Below are positions 1 to 14,924 of a stretch of 64,000 bases of DNA, in pieces. A program made the translations under genes and the position numbers. The DNA comes from Isoperla grammatica. Its lineage: Eukaryota > Arthropoda > Insecta > Plecoptera > Perlodidae. Each line of letters begins with the position of its first letter. The first letter of the stretch is position 1. Under the pieces are notes generated by a model. That model ran no database searches. It was not told the origin of the DNA and saw nothing but the letters and a program-made list of their open reading frames with translations. The stretch is taken from NCBI GenBank assembly GCA_945910005.1, contig OX246749.1:26624679-26688678 (forward strand), read 5' to 3'.

Positions 1-369
1 ATTTTATTTTAATAATGTTTACTATAATGAATATTTATAAAGGTTTATTAATATTAGTATTTTATTTTATTATGACAACTTGTAATTGCACATGTATTGT
101 GATACCACGAACAGTCTTTTATGTATTGGTTAAATATTATTATTATTACGTTGAGGTGTATTTTTTACTCTAAGCCTAGGTTTATATATCTTGTTTTTAT
201 ATATAACTATGTGAATCTGTGTATCTTCTTAAATGTAATTTCTTTGTCTTATTCGTTAATTTTCATGTGTTCATATCACAAGTGTATTGTAGATACTTGC
301 CATTGTAAAGAGCGAAAGCTCATTTTGGTAAATAAAAAAAACTACTACTACTACTACTACTACTATTGA
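1..369 (+). mobile_element. Probable LINE 3' end with (ACT)n tail
   Basis: AT-rich sequence ends in a hairpin GAGC-GAAA-GCTC (310-321, GNRA-type tetraloop), then TGGTAAATAAA (326-336, approximately) and an (ACT)n microsatellite at about 341-366. A short stem-loop followed by a simple-repeat tail is the usual 3' end of many non-LTR retrotransposons (established for several LINE clades). No reverse transcriptase remains. The 82-codon open frame at 121-369 runs into the microsatellite and has no recognisable domain, so I do not call it a gene. The 5' limit is unknown. Confidence 0.35.
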
Positions 370-700
370 TTAAAGCATAAACTATTACCATGCCGATCCA
401 GATATACATTTTGTGATTTTATGATAGTGGATACTTACTATAGCCAGTTGTTAGTGGATGTAAGTATATTCTGCTTCCTATTTTTGTATATTTAGTAATT
501 GTTACCTTGAAAGTTCAGTATTAAATCTTTCTTAATAATGATCCCAGCATCGAGATCATATACTTGATGGTGTGTAATGTCATATATAACAGGATCGCTT
601 TCTGATTCGCAGGTAATGAGGTTCCCGTCTCCGGTAACTGGGGGGAGCAGAACACATGTGGCGTAGAAACCTGTCAATAGTAGAGTTAAAGAACTGACCT
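370..700. other. AT-rich intergenic DNA, nothing recognised
   Basis: No conserved coding sequence, RNA gene or tandem repeat is seen. A 61-codon minus-strand frame (492-677) has no domain and no supporting context. Confidence 0.5.
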
Positions 701-850
701 GAAAGAATAAAGGGGAAGATATTTTGTTTCATTTCTTTCATTCAAGTATAAACTCTCAGCGAGACACATGTCTCTTTGGGGGCCAATACACATAATTTGT
801 AATGTAACTTTAAAAAGTGAAAAATAAAAGACATTATTATTATTATTATT
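700..850 (+). mobile_element. Probable LINE 3' end with (ATT)n tail
   Basis: A perfect 6-bp hairpin GAGACA-CA-TGTCTC (761-774) is followed by AT-rich sequence with AATAAA-like motifs (about 821-830) and an (ATT)n microsatellite at 833-850. This hairpin plus microsatellite architecture suggests a truncated non-LTR element. There is no coding remnant, so the family is unknown and the 5' limit is a guess. Confidence 0.35.
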
Positions 851-1138
851 CCTAAAGAACTCATGTAGCTGGTTTGGTGGTTGACATACCCAGCTGGTGT
901 GTTAGTAGGGGACAACCCCACAACAAGGGGCGTGCACGGTTAACAAAGGAACACGAGGTATCAAGCAACTTGGTACATCGTAGATAGAAATTGATTTGAT
1001 GGCTCGATATCGGGCAATATTAAAGAAAGCACACGTTTGGTTTAAAAACAAGAAATTAGCTTAGAATCGTTCAGTTTTCGATCAGCATGCATGAAGTGAG
1101 TGTTTTTGATGGCATTCAAAATACAAATAATACACAAT
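851..1138. other. Unique flank left of satellite A
   Basis: Non-repetitive DNA between the LINE-like tail and the inverted flank of satellite A. No gene or motif is recognised. Confidence 0.4.
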
Positions 1139-1310
1139 GTGTCACAGGGATCGTAATCCCCCGAGCTGGAATACTCCCCGGTAAACCAGCTCTAGGGCAC
1201 AAATAAACCACGGTAAACCACCTCTAGTGAACGATCAACCCCAAGATAAACCTACCCTAGTGTACAAATACCCCCACAGAGCTGGTTAACCCTCCCCTAT
1301 AAGCCAGAGG
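1139..1310 (+). repeat. Left inverted flank (TIR-like) of satellite A
   Basis: Outermost GTGTCACAGGGATCG (1139-1153) and the 26-bp segment at 1180-1205, beginning GGTAAACCAGCTCTAGGG, recur in reverse complement at the far end of the array (42651-42637 and 42625-42600). The 26-bp segments differ at one position. The interior (1205-1310) holds diverged copies of the same motif in both orientations and has an extra stretch absent from the right flank. No target-site duplication is evident outside either end. Confidence 0.65.
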
Positions 1311-1315
1311 GGGTA

Positions 1316-1620
1316 CACGAGCCCTAGGGATGGTTGAACCACAGTCTTATTTCTTAAACAACACATGACAGGAGGGAACACGAGCCCTAGGGATGGTTTA
1401 CCCCAGTCTTATTTAACACATCACAGGAGGGAACACGAGCCCTAGGGATGGTTTACCCCAGTCTTATTTAACACATCACAGGAGGGAACACGAGCCCTAG
1501 GGATGGTTTACCCTCAGTCTTATTAACACATCACAGGAGGAACACGAGCTCTAGGGATGGTTGAACCCCAGTCTTATTTCTTAAAAAACACATCCTAGGT
1601 AGATACACGAGCCCTAGGGA
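1316..1620 (+). repeat. Diverged left edge of satellite A with 63-bp units
   Basis: The first unit (1316-1378) is 63 bp. It has TTTCTTAAACAACACAT where core units have TTTAACACAT, which is 7 nt more. A similar long unit recurs at about 1570-1600. The right-hand inverted edge has the same long form, so this is probably the ancestral unit. Confidence 0.7.
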
Positions 1621-4600
1621 TGGTTTACCCCAGTCTTATTTAACACATCACAGAAGGTTACACGAGCCCTAGGGATGGTTTACCCCCAATCTTATTTAAC
1701 ACATCACAGGAGGGTACACGAGCCCTAGGGATGCTTTACCAACAGTCTTATTTAACACATCACAGGAGGGAACACGAGCCCTACGGATGGTTTACCTCCA
1801 GTCTTATTAAACACATCACAGGAAGGTACACGAGCCCTAGGATGGTTTACCCCCAGTCTTATTAAACACATCACAGGAGGGAACACGAGCTCCAGAGATG
1901 GTTTACCCTCAGTCTTATTTAACACATCACAAGAGGGAACACGAGCTCCAGAGATGGTTTACCCTTAGTCTTATTTAACACATCACAAGAGGGAACACGA
2001 GCTCCAGAGATGGTTTACCCACAGTCTTATTAACACATCACAGGAGGGAACACGAGCTCCAGAGATGGTTTACCCACAGTCTTATTAACACATCACAGGA
2101 GGGAACACGAGCTCCAGAGATGGTTTACCCACAGTCTTATTTAACACATCACAGCAGGGAACACGAGCTCCAGAGATGGTTTACCCACAGTCTTATTTAA
2201 CACATCACAGGAGGGAACACGAGCTCCAGAGATGGTTTACCCACAGTCTTATTAACACATGACAGGAGGGATCACGAGCTCCAGAGATGGTTTACCCACA
2301 GTCTTATTAACACATCACAGGAGGGATCACGAGCTCCAGAGATGGTTTACCCACAGTCTTATTTAACACATCACAGGAGGGAACACGAGCTCCAGAGATG
2401 GTTTACCCACAGTCTTATTTAACACATCACAGGAGGGAACACGAGCTCCAGAGATGGTTTACCCACAGTCTTATTTAACACATCACAGGAGGGAACACGA
2501 GCTCCAGAGATGGTTTACCCACAGTCTTATTTAACACATCACAGGAGGGAACACGAGCTCCAGGGATGGTTTACCCACAGTCTTATTTAACACATCACAG
2601 CAGGGAACACGAGCTCCAGGGATGGTTTACCCACAGTCTTATTTAACACATCACAGCAGGGAACACGAGCTCCAGAGATGGTTTACCCACAGTCTTATTT
2701 AACACATCACAGGAGGGAACACGAGCTCCAGAGATGGTTTACCCACAGTCTTATTTAACACATCACAGGAGGGAACACGAGCTCCAGAGATGGTTTACCC
2801 ACAGTCTTATTTAACACATCACAGGAGGGAACACGAGCTCCAGGGATGGTTTACCCACAGTCTTATTTAACACATCACAGGAGGGAACACGAGCTCCAGG
2901 GATGGTTTACCCACAGTCTTATTTAACACATCACAGGAGGGAACACGAGCTCCAGAGATGGTTTACCCACAGTCTTATTTAACACATCACAGGAGGGAAC
3001 ACGAGCTCCAGAGATGGTTTACCCACAGTCTTATTAACACATCACAGGAGGGAACACGAGCTCCAGAGATGGTTTACCCACAGTCTTATTTAACACATCA
3101 CAGGAGGGAACACGAGCTCCAGGGATGGTTTACCCACAGTCTTATTTAACACATCACAGGAGGGAACACGAGCTCCAGAGATGGTTTACCCACAGTCTTA
3201 TTTAACACATCACAGGAGGGAACACGAGCTCCAGAGATGGTTTACCCACAGTCTTATTTAACACATCACAGGAGGGAACACGAGCTCCAGAGATGGTTTA
3301 CCCACAGTCTTATTAACACATCACAGGAGGGAACACGAGCCCTTGGGATGGTTTACCCTCAGTCTTATTAACACATCACAGGAGGGTACACGAGCCCTTG
3401 GGATGGTTTACCCTCAGTCTTATTTAACACATCACAGGAGGGAACACGAGCCCTAGGGATGGTTTACCCTCAGTCTTATTAACACATCACAGGAGGGAAC
3501 ACGAGCTCCAGGGATGGTTTACCCTCAGTCTTATTAACACATCACAGGAGGGAACACGAGCTCCAGAGATGGTTTACCCACAGTCTTATTAACACATCAC
3601 AGGAGGGAACACGAGCTCCAGAGATGGTTTACCCACAGTCTTATTAACACATCACAGGAGGGAACACGAGCTCCAGAGATGGTTTACCCTCAGTCTTATT
3701 AACACATCACAGGAGGGAACACGAGCTCCAGGGATGGTTTACCCTCAGTCTTATTAACACCTCACAGGAGGGAACACGAGCCCTAGGGATGGTTTACCCA
3801 CAGTCTTATTAACACATCACAGGAGGGAACACGAGCTCCAGAGATGGTTTACCCACAGTCTTATTAACACATCACAGGAGGGAACACGAGCTCCAGAGAT
3901 GGTTTACCCACAGTCTTATTTAACACATCACAGCAGGGAACACGAGCTCCAGAGATGGTTTACCCACAGTCTTATTTAACACATCACAGCAGGGAACACG
4001 AGCTCCAGAGATGGTTTACCCTCAGTCTTATTTAACACATCACAGCAGGGAACACGAGCTCCAGAGATGGTTTACCCACAGTCTTATTAACACATCACAG
4101 GAGGGAACACGAGCTCCAGGGATGGTTTACCCACAGTCTTATTAACACATCACAGCAGGGAACACGAGCCCTACGGATGGTTTACCCCCAGTCTTATTTA
4201 ACACATCACAGAGGGAACACGAGCTCCAGAGATGGTTTACCCACAGTCTTATTTAACACATCACAGGAGGGAACACGAGCTCCAGAGATGGTTTACCCAC
4301 AGTCTTATTTAACACATCACAGAGGGAACACGAGCTCCAGAGATGGTTTACCCACAGTCTTATTTAACACATCACAGGAGGGAACACGAGCTCCAGAGAT
4401 GGTTTACCCACAGTCTTATTTAACACATCACAGGAGGGAACACGAGCTCCAGAGATGGTTTACCCACAGTCTTATTTAACACATCACAGGAGGGAACACG
4501 AGCTCCAGAGATGGTTTACCCACAGTCTTATTTAACACATCACAGGAGGGAACACGAGCCCTAGGGATGGTTTACCCACAGTCTTATTTAACACATCACA

Positions 4601-7060
4601 GGAGGGAACACGAGCTCCAGAGATGGTTTACCCACAGTCTTATTTAACACATCACAGGAGGGAACACGAGCTCCAGAGATGGTTTACCCACAGTCTTATT
4701 TAACACATCACAGGAGGGAACACGAGCTCCAGAGATGGTTTACCCACAGTCTTATTTAACACATCACAGGAGGGAACACGAGCTTAAGGGATGGTTTACC
4801 CTTAGTCTTATTTAACACATCACAGCAGGGATCACGAGCTCCAGAGATGGTTTACCCTCAGTCTTATTTAACACATCATAGGAGGGAACACGAGCCCTAG
4901 GGATGGTTTATCCCCAGTCTTATTTAACACATCAAAGGAGGGTATACGAGCCCTAGGGATGGTTTACCCTCAGTCTTATTAACACATCACAGGAGGGAAC
5001 ACGAGCTCCAGAGATGGTTTATCCCCAGTCTTATTTAACACATCACAGGAGGGAACACGAGCCCTAGAGATGGTTTACCCTCAGTCTTATTTAACACATC
5101 ACAGGAGGGAACACGAGCCCTAGGGATGGTTTACCCTCAGTCTTATTTAACACATCATAGGAGGGAACACGAGCTCCAGAGATGGTTTACCCACAGTCTT
5201 ATTTAACACATCACAGGAGGGTATACGAGCCCTAGGGATGGTTTACCCTCAGTCTTATTAAACACATCACAGGAGGGAACACAAGCCCTTGGGATGGTTA
5301 ACCCACAGTCTTATTTAACACATCACAGGAGGGAACACGAGCCCTAGGGATGGTTTAATCTCAGTCTTATTAAACACATCACAGGAGGGAACACAAGCCC
5401 TTGGGATGGTTAACCCACAGTCTTATTTAACACATCACAGGAGGGAACACGAGCCCTTGGGATGGTTTACCCACAGTCTTATTTAACACATCACAGGAGA
5501 GCACACGAGCCCTTGGGATGGTTTACCCTCAGTCTTATTTAACACATCACAGGAGAGCACACGAGCCCTTGGGATGGTTTACCCTCAGTCTTATTTAACA
5601 CATCACAGGAGGGTACACGAGCCCTAGGGATGGTTTACCCTCAGTCTTATTAACACATCACAGGAGGGAACACGAGCCCTTGGGATGGTTTACCCTCAGT
5701 CTTATTAACACATCACAGGAGGGTACACGAGCCCTTGGGATGGTTTACCCTCAGTCTTATTTAACACATCACAGGAGGGAACACGAGCCCTAGGGATGGT
5801 TTACCCACAGTCTTATTTAACACATCACAGGAGAGCACACGAGCCCTTGGGATGGTTTACCCTCAGTCTTATTTAACACATCACAGGATGGTACACGAGC
5901 CCTAGGGATGGTTTACCCACAGTCTTATTTAACACATCACAGGAGGGAACACGAGCCCTTGGGATGGTTAACACCAGTCTTATTTAACACATCACAGGAG
6001 GGAACACGAGCCCTAGGGATGCTTTACCCTCAGTCTTATTTAACACATCACAGGAGGGAACACGAGCCCTAGGGATGCTTTACCCTCAGTCTTATTAAAC
6101 ACATCACAGGAGGGAACACGAGCCCTAGGGATGGTTAACCCACAGTCTTATTTAACACATCACAGGAGGGAACACGAGCCCTTGGGATGGATAACCCACA
6201 GTCTTATTTAACACATCACAGGAGGGAACACGAGCCCTTGGGATGGATAACCCACAGTCTTATTTAACACATCACAGGAGGGAACACGAGCCCTTGGGAT
6301 GGATAACCCACAGTCTTATTTAACACATCACAGGAGGGAACACGAGCCCTTGGGATAAATAACCCACAGTCTTATTTAACACATCACAGGAGGGAACACG
6401 AGCCCTAGGGATGGTTTACCCTCAGTCTTATTTAACACATCACAGGAGGGAACACAAGCCCTAGGGATGGTTTACCCTCAGTCTTATTTAACACATCACA
6501 GGAGGGAACACGAGCCCTTGGGATGGTTTAATCTCAGTCTTATTTAACACATCACAGGAGGGAACACAAGCCCTAGGGATGGTTTACCCTCAGTCTTATT
6601 TAACACATCACAGGAGGGAACACAAGCCCTAGGGATGGTTTACCCTCAGTCTTATTTAACACATCACAGGAGGGAACACAAGCCCTAGGGATGGTTTACC
6701 CTCAGTCTTATTTAACACATCACAGGAGGGAACACAAGCCCTAGGGATGGTTTACCCTCAGTCTTATTTAACACATCACAGGAGGGTACACGAGCCCTAG
6801 GGATGGTTTACCCTCAGTCTTATTTAACACATCACAGGAGGGAACACGAGCCCTTGGGATGGTTTAACCTCAGTCTTATTTAACACATCACAGGAGGGAA
6901 CACAAGCCCTAGGGATGGTTTACCCTCAGTCTTATTTAACACATCACAGGAGGGTACACGAGCCCTAGGGATGGTTTACCCTCAGTCTTATTTAACACAT
7001 CACAGGAGGGTACACGAGCCCTAGGGATGGTTTACCCTCAGTCTTATTTAACACATCACA

Positions 7061-8640
7061 GAAGGGAACACGAGCCCTAGGGATGGTTTACCCTCAGTCT
7101 TATTTAACACATCACAGGAGGGTACACGAGCCCTTGGGATGGTTTAACCTCAGTCTTATTTAACACATCACAGGAGGGAACACGAGCCCTAGGGATGGTT
7201 TAACCTCAGTCTTATTTAACACATCACAGGAGGGAACACGAGCCCTAGGGATGGTTTAACCTCAGTCTTATTTAACACATCACAGGAGGGAACACGAGCC
7301 CTAGGGATGGTTTACCCACAGTCTTATTTAACACATCACAGGAGGGAACACGAGCCCTTGGGATGGTTTAACCTCAGTCTTATTTAACACATCACAGGAG
7401 GGAACACGAGCCCTAGGGATGGTTTAATCTCAGTCTTATTTAACACATCACAGGAGGGAACACGAGCCCTAGGGATGGTTTAACCTCAGTCTTATTTAAC
7501 ACATCACAGGAGGGAACACGAGCCCTTGGGATGGTTTAACCTCAGTCTTATTTAACACATCACAGGAGGGAACACGAGCCCTTGGGATGGTTTAATCTCA
7601 GTCTTATTTAACACATCACAGGAGGGAACACGAGCTTAAGGGATGGTTTAATCTCAGTCTTATTTAACACATCACAGGAGGGAACACGAGCCCTAGGGAT
7701 GGTTTAATCTCAGTCTTATTTAACACATCACAGGAGGGAACACGAGCCCTAGGGATGGTTTACCCTCAGTCTTATTTAACACATCACAGAAGGGAACACG
7801 AGCCCTAGGGATGGTTTACCCTCAGTCTTATTTAACACATCACAGGAGGGTACACGAGCCCTTGGGATGGTTTAACCTCAGTCTTATTTAACACATCACA
7901 GGAGGGTACACGAGCCCTAGGGATGGTTTACCCTCAGTCTTATTTAACACATCACAGAAGGGAACACGAGCCCTAGGGATGGTTTACCCTCAGTCTTATT
8001 TAACACATCACAGGAGGGTACACGAGCCCTTGGGATGGTTTAACCTCAGTCTTATTTAACACATCACAGGAGGGAACACGAGCCCTAGGGATGGTTTAAC
8101 CTCAGTCTTATTTAACACATCACAGGAGGGAACACGAGCCCTAGGGATGGTTTAACCTCAGTCTTATTTAACACATCACAGGAGGGAACACGAGCCCTAG
8201 GGATGGTTTACCCACAGTCTTATTTAACACATCACAGGAGGGAACACGAGCCCTTGGGATGGTTTAACCTCAGTCTTATTTAACACATCACAGGAGGGAA
8301 CACGAGCCCTAGGGATGGTTTAATCTCAGTCTTATTTAACACATCACAGGAGGGAACACGAGCCCTAGGGATGGTTTAACCTCAGTCTTATTTAACACAT
8401 CACAGGAGGGAACACGAGCCCTTGGGATGGTTTAATCTCAGTCTTATTTAACACATCACAGGAGGGAACACGAGCTTAAGGGATGGTTTAATCTCAGTCT
8501 TATTTAACACATCACAGGAGGGAACACGAGCCCTAGGGATGGTTTAATCTCAGTCTTATTTAACACATCACAGGAGGGAACACGAGCCCTAGGGATGGTT
8601 TAACCTCAGTCTTATTTAACACATCACAGGAGGGAACACG
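7061..8640 (+). repeat. 896-bp higher-order duplication in satellite A
   Basis: The ordered series of unit variants that starts with the rare CACAGAAGG unit at 7061 is repeated from 7957, an offset of 896 bp or 16 units of 56 bp. A third CACAGAAGG unit lies at 7789 (168 bp before the second block). At least eight consecutive variant units agree in order, showing block duplication rather than independent mutation. Confidence 0.65.
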
Positions 8641-11600
8641 AGCTTAAGGGATGGTTTAATCTCAGTCTTATTTAACACATCACAGGAGGGAACACGAGCC
8701 CTTGGGATGGTTAACACCAGTCTTATTTAACACATCACAGGAGGGAACACGAGCCCTAGGGATGGTTTAACCTCAGTCTTATTTAACACATCACAGGAGG
8801 GAACACGAGCCCTTGGGATGGTTTAATCTCAGTCTTATTTAACACATCACAGGAGGGAACACGAGCTTAAGGGATGGTTTAATCTCAGTCTTATTTAACA
8901 CATCACAGGAGGGAACACGAGCCCTTGGGATGGTTTAACCTCAGTCTTATTTAACACATCACAGGAGGGAACACGAGCCCTTGGGATGGTTTAATCTCAG
9001 TCTTATTTAACACATCACAGGAGGGAACACGAGCCCTAGGGATGGTTTAATCTCAGTCTTATTTAACACATCACAGGAGGGAACACGAGCCCTTGGGATG
9101 GTTTAATCTCAGTCTTATTTAACACATCACAGGAGGGAACACGAGCCCTAGGGATGGTTTAACCTCAGTCTTATTTAACACATCACAGGAGGGAACACGA
9201 GCCCTTGGGATGGTTTAATCTCAGTCTTATTTAACACATCACAGGAGGGAACACGAGCCCTAAGAATGGTTTACCCACAGTCTTATTTAACACATCACAG
9301 GAGGGAACACGAGCCCTTGGGATGGTTTAACCTCAGTCTTATTTAACACATCACAGGAGGGAACACGAGCCCTAGGGATGGTTTAACCTCAGTCTTATTT
9401 AACACATCACAGGAGGGAACACGAGCTCCAGAGATGGTTTACCCACAGTCTTATTTAACACATCACAGGAGGGAACACGAGCTCTAGGGATGGTTTACCC
9501 ACAGTCTTATTAACACATCACAGGAGGGAACACGAGCTCCAGAGATGGTTTACCCACAGTCTTATTAACACATCACAGGAGGGAACACGAGCCCTTGGGA
9601 TGGTTTAATCTCAGTCTTATTTAACACATCACAGGAGGGAACACGAGCCCTAGGGATGGTTAACCCACAGTCTTATTTAACACATCACAGGAGGGAACAC
9701 GAGCCCTTGGGATGGTTTAATCTCAGTCTTATTTAACACATCACAGGAGGGAACACGAGCCCTAGGGATGGTTAACCCACAGTCTTATTTAACACATCAC
9801 AGGAGGGAACACGAGCCCTTGGGATGGTTTAATCTCAGTCTTATTTAACACATCACAGGAGGGAACACGAGCCCTAGAGATGGTTTACCCACAGTCTTAT
9901 TAACACATCACAGAAGGGAACACGAGCTCCAGAGATGGTTTACCCACAGTCTTATTAACACATCACAGGAGGGAACACGAGCTCCAGAGATGGTTTACCC
10001 ACAGTCTTATTAACACATCACAGGAGGGAACACGAGCCCTAGAGATGGTTTACCCACAGTCTTATTAACACATCACAGAAGGGAACACGAGCTCCAGAGA
10101 TGGTTTACCCACAGTCTTATTTAACACATCACAGGAGGGAACACGAGCTCCAGAGATGGTTTACCCACAGTCTTATTAACACATCACAGGAGGGAACACG
10201 AGCCCTAGAGATGGTTTACCCACAGTCTTATTTAACACATCACAGGAGGGAACACGAGCTCCAGAGATGGTTTACCCACAGTCTTATTTAACACATCACA
10301 GGAGGGAACACGAGCTCCAGAGATGGTTTACCCACAGTCTTATTAACACATTACAGAAGGGAACACGAGCTCCAGAGATGGTTTACCCACAGTCTTATTA
10401 ACACATCACAGGAGGGAACACGAGCCCTAGAGATGGTTTACCCACAGTCTTATTAACACATCACAGAAGGGAACACGAGCTCCAGAGATGGTTTACCCAC
10501 AGTCTTATTAACACATCACAGGAGGGAACACGAGCTCCAGAGATGGTTTACCCTCAGTCTTATTAACACATCACAGGAGGGAACACGAGCCCTAGGGATG
10601 GTTTACCCACAGTCTTATTAACACATCACAGGAGGGAACACGAGCCCTAGGGATGGTTTACCCTCAGTCTTATTAACACATCACAGGAGGGAACACGAGC
10701 CCTAGGGATGGTTTACCCACAGTCTTATTAACACATCACAGGAGGGAACACGAGCTCCAGAGATGGTTTACCCACAGTCTTATTAACACATCACAGGAGG
10801 GAACACGAGCTCCAGAGATGGTTTACCCACAGTCTTATTTAACACATCACAGGAGGGAACACGAGCTCCAGAGATGGTTTACCCACAGTCTTATTAACAC
10901 ATCACAGGAGGGAACACGAGCCCTTGAGATGGTTTACCCACAGTCTTATTAACACATCACAGGAGGGAACACGAGCTCCAGAGATGGTTTACCCACAGTC
11001 TTATTAACACATCACAGGAGGGAACACGAGCTCCAGGGATGGTTTACCCCCAGTCTTATCTAACATATCACAGGAGGGAACACGAGCTTAAGGGATGGTT
11101 TACCCACAGTCTTATTAACACATCACAGGAGGGAACACGAGCTCCAGAGATGGTTTACCCACAGTCTTATTAACACATCACAGGAGGGAACACGAGCTCC
11201 AGAGATGGTTTACCCTCAGTCTTATTAACACATCACAGGAGGCAACACGAGCTCCAGAGATGGTTTACCCACAGTCTTATTAACACATCACAGGAGGGAA
11301 CACGAGCTCCAGAGATGGTTTACCCTCAGTCTTATTTAACACATCACAGGAGGGAACACGAGCTCCAGAGATGGTTTACCCACAGTCTTATTAACACATC
11401 ACAGGAGGGAACACGAGCCCTTGAGATGGTTTACCCACAGTCTTATTTAACACATCACAGGAGGGAACACGAGCTCCAGGGATGGTTTACCCACAGTCTT
11501 ATTAACACATCACAGGAGGGAACACGAGCTCCAGAGATGGTTTACCCACAGTCTTATTAACACATCACAGGAGGGAACACGAGCCCTTGAGATGGTTTAC

Positions 11601-14600
11601 CCACAGTCTTATTTAACACATCACAGGAGGGAACACGAGCTCCAGAGATGGTTTACCCACAGTCTTATTTAACACATCACAGGAGGGAACACGAGCTCCA
11701 GGGATGGTTTACCCACAGTCTTATTAACACATCACAGGAGGGTACACGAGCCCTAGGGATGGTTTACCCACAGTCTTATTAACACATCACAGGAGGGAAC
11801 ACGAGCCCTAGGGATGGTTTACCCACAGTCTTATTAACACATCACAGGAGGGTACACGAGCCCTAGGGATGGTTTACCCACAGTCTTATTAACACATCAC
11901 AGGAGGGAACACGAGCTCCAGAGATGGTTTACCCACAGTCTTATTAACACATCACAGGAGGGAACACGAGCCCTTGAGATGGTTTACCCACAGTCTTATT
12001 TAACACATCACAGGAGGGAACACGAGCTCCAGGGATGGTTTACCCACAGTCTTATTAACACATCACAGGAGGGAACACGAGCTCCAGAGATGGTTTACCC
12101 ACAGTCTTATTAACACATCACAGGAGGGAACACGAGCCCTTGAGATGGTTTACCCACAGTCTTATTTAACACATCACAGGAGGGAACACGAGCTCCAGAG
12201 ATGGTTTACCCACAGTCTTATTTAACACATCACAGGAGGGAACACGAGCTCCAGGGATGGTTTACCCACAGTCTTATTAACACATCACAGGAGGGTACAC
12301 GAGCCCTAGGGATGGTTTACCCACAGTCTTATTTAACACATCACAGGAGGGTACACGAGCCCTAGGGATGGTTTACCCACAGTCTTATTAACACATCACA
12401 GGAGGGAACACGAGCCCTTGAGATGGTTTACCCACAGTCTTATTTAACACATCACAGGAGGGAACACGAGCTCCAGAGATGGTTTACCCACAGTCTTATT
12501 TAACACATCACAGGAGGGAACACGAGCTCCAGGGATGGTTTACCCACAGTCTTATTAACACATCACAGGAGGGTACACGAGCCCTAGGGATGGTTTACCC
12601 ACAGTCTTATTAACACATCACAGGAGGGAACACGAGCCCTAGGGATGGTTTACCCACAGTCTTATTAACACATCACAGGAGGGTACACGAGCCCTAGGGA
12701 TGGTTTACCCACAGTCTTATTAACACATCACAGGAGGGTACACGAGCCCTAGGGATGGTTTACCCACAGTCTTATTAACACATCACAGGAGGGAACACGA
12801 GCCCTAGGGATGGTTTACCCACAGTCTTATTAACACATCACAGGAGGGTACACGAGCCCTAGGGATGGTTTACCCACAGTCTTATTAACACATCACAGGA
12901 GGGTACACGAGCCCTAGGGATGGTTTACCCACAGTCTTATTAACACATCACAGGAGGGAACACGAGCTCCAGAGATGGTTTACCCACAGTCTTATTAACA
13001 CATCACAGGAGGGTACACGAGCCCTAGGGATGGTTTACCCACAGTCTTATTAACACATCACAGGAGGGAACACGAGCCCTAGGGATGGTTAACCCGCAGT
13101 CTTATTTAACACATCACAGGAGGGATCACGAGCCCTAGGGATGGTTAACCCGCAGTCTTATGTAACACATCACAGGAGGGATCACGAGCCCTAGGGATGG
13201 TTAACCCGCAGTCTTATTTAACACATCACAGGAGGGATCACGAGCCCTAGGGATGGTTTACCCGCAGTCTTATTTAACACATCACAGGAGGGAACACGAG
13301 CTCCAGAGATGGTTTACCCACAGTCTTATTTAACACATCACAGCAGGGAACACGAGCCCTAGAGATGGTTTACCCACAGTCTTATTTAACACATCACAGG
13401 AGGGAACACGAGCTCCAGAGATGGTTTACCCACAGTCTTATTTAACACATCACAGGAGGGAACACGAGCTCCAGAGATGGTTTACCCACAGTCTTATTAA
13501 CACATCACAGGAGGGAACACGAGCTTAAGGGATGGTTTACCCTCAGTCTTATTTAACACATCACAGCAGGGAACACGAGCTCCAGAGATGGTTTACCCAC
13601 AGTCTTATTTAACACATCACAGGAGGGAACACGAGCTTAAGGGATGGTTTACCCTCAGTCTTATTTAACACATCACAGCAGGGAACACGAGCTCCAGAGA
13701 TGGTTTACCCACAGTCTTATTTAACACATCACAGGAGGGTACACGAGCCCTAGGGATGGTTTACCCTCAGTCTTATTTAACACATCACAGGAGGGAACAC
13801 GAGCTCCAGAGATGGTTTACCCACAGTCTTATTTAACACATCACAGGAGGGAACACGAGCTCCAGAGATGGTTTACCCACAGTCTTATTTAACACATCAC
13901 AGGAGGGAACACGAGCTTAAGGGATGGTTTACCCACAGTCTTATTTAACACATCACAGCAGGGAACACGAGCTCCAGAGATGGTTTACCCACAGTCTTAT
14001 TTAACACATCACAGGAGGGTACACGAGCCCTAGGGATGGTTTACCCACAGTCTTATTTAACACATCACAGGAGGGAACACGAGCTCCAGAGATGGTTTAC
14101 CCACAGTCTTATTTAACACATCACAGGAGGGAACACGAGCTCCAGAGATGGTTTACCCACAGTCTTATTTAACACATCACAGGAGGGAACACGAGCTTAA
14201 GGGATGGTTTACCCACAGTCTTATTTAACACATCACAGGAGGGAACACGAGCTCCAGAGATGGTTTACCCACAGTCTTATTTAACACATCACAGGAGGGA
14301 ACACGAGCCCTTGGGATGGTTTACCCACAGTCTTATTTAACACATCACAGGAGGGAACACGAGCTCCAGAGATGGTTTACCCACAGTCTTATTAACACAT
14401 CACAGGAGGGAACACGAGCCCTTGGGATGGTTTACCCACAGTCTTATTTAACACATCACAGGAGGGAACACGAGCTTAAGGGATGGTTTACCCACAGTCT
14501 TATTTAACACATCACAGGAGGGAACACGAGCTCCAGAGATGGTTTACCCACAGTCTTATTTAACACATCACAGCAGGGAACACGAGCCCTTGGGATGGTT

Positions 14601-14924
14601 TACCCACAGTCTTATTTAACACATCACAGGAGGGAACACGAGCCCTAGGGATGGTTTACCCCCAGTCTTATTTAACACATCACAGGAGGGAACACGAGCC
14701 CTAGGGATGGTTTACCCCCAGTCTTATTTAACACATCACAGGAGGGTACACGAGCCCTAGGGATGGTTTACCCACAGTCTTATTTAACACATCACAGGAG
14801 GGTACACGAGCCCTTGGGATGGTTGACCCTCAGTCTTATTTAACACATCACAGGAGGGAACACGAGCTCTTGGGATGGTTTACCCCCAGTCTTATTTAAC
14901 ACATCACAGGAGGGAACACGAGCC

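Noticed and set aside
121..677. Short frames of 82 and 61 codons in the left AT-rich segment
   Set aside because: No domain, low-complexity ends, and no neighbouring signals.
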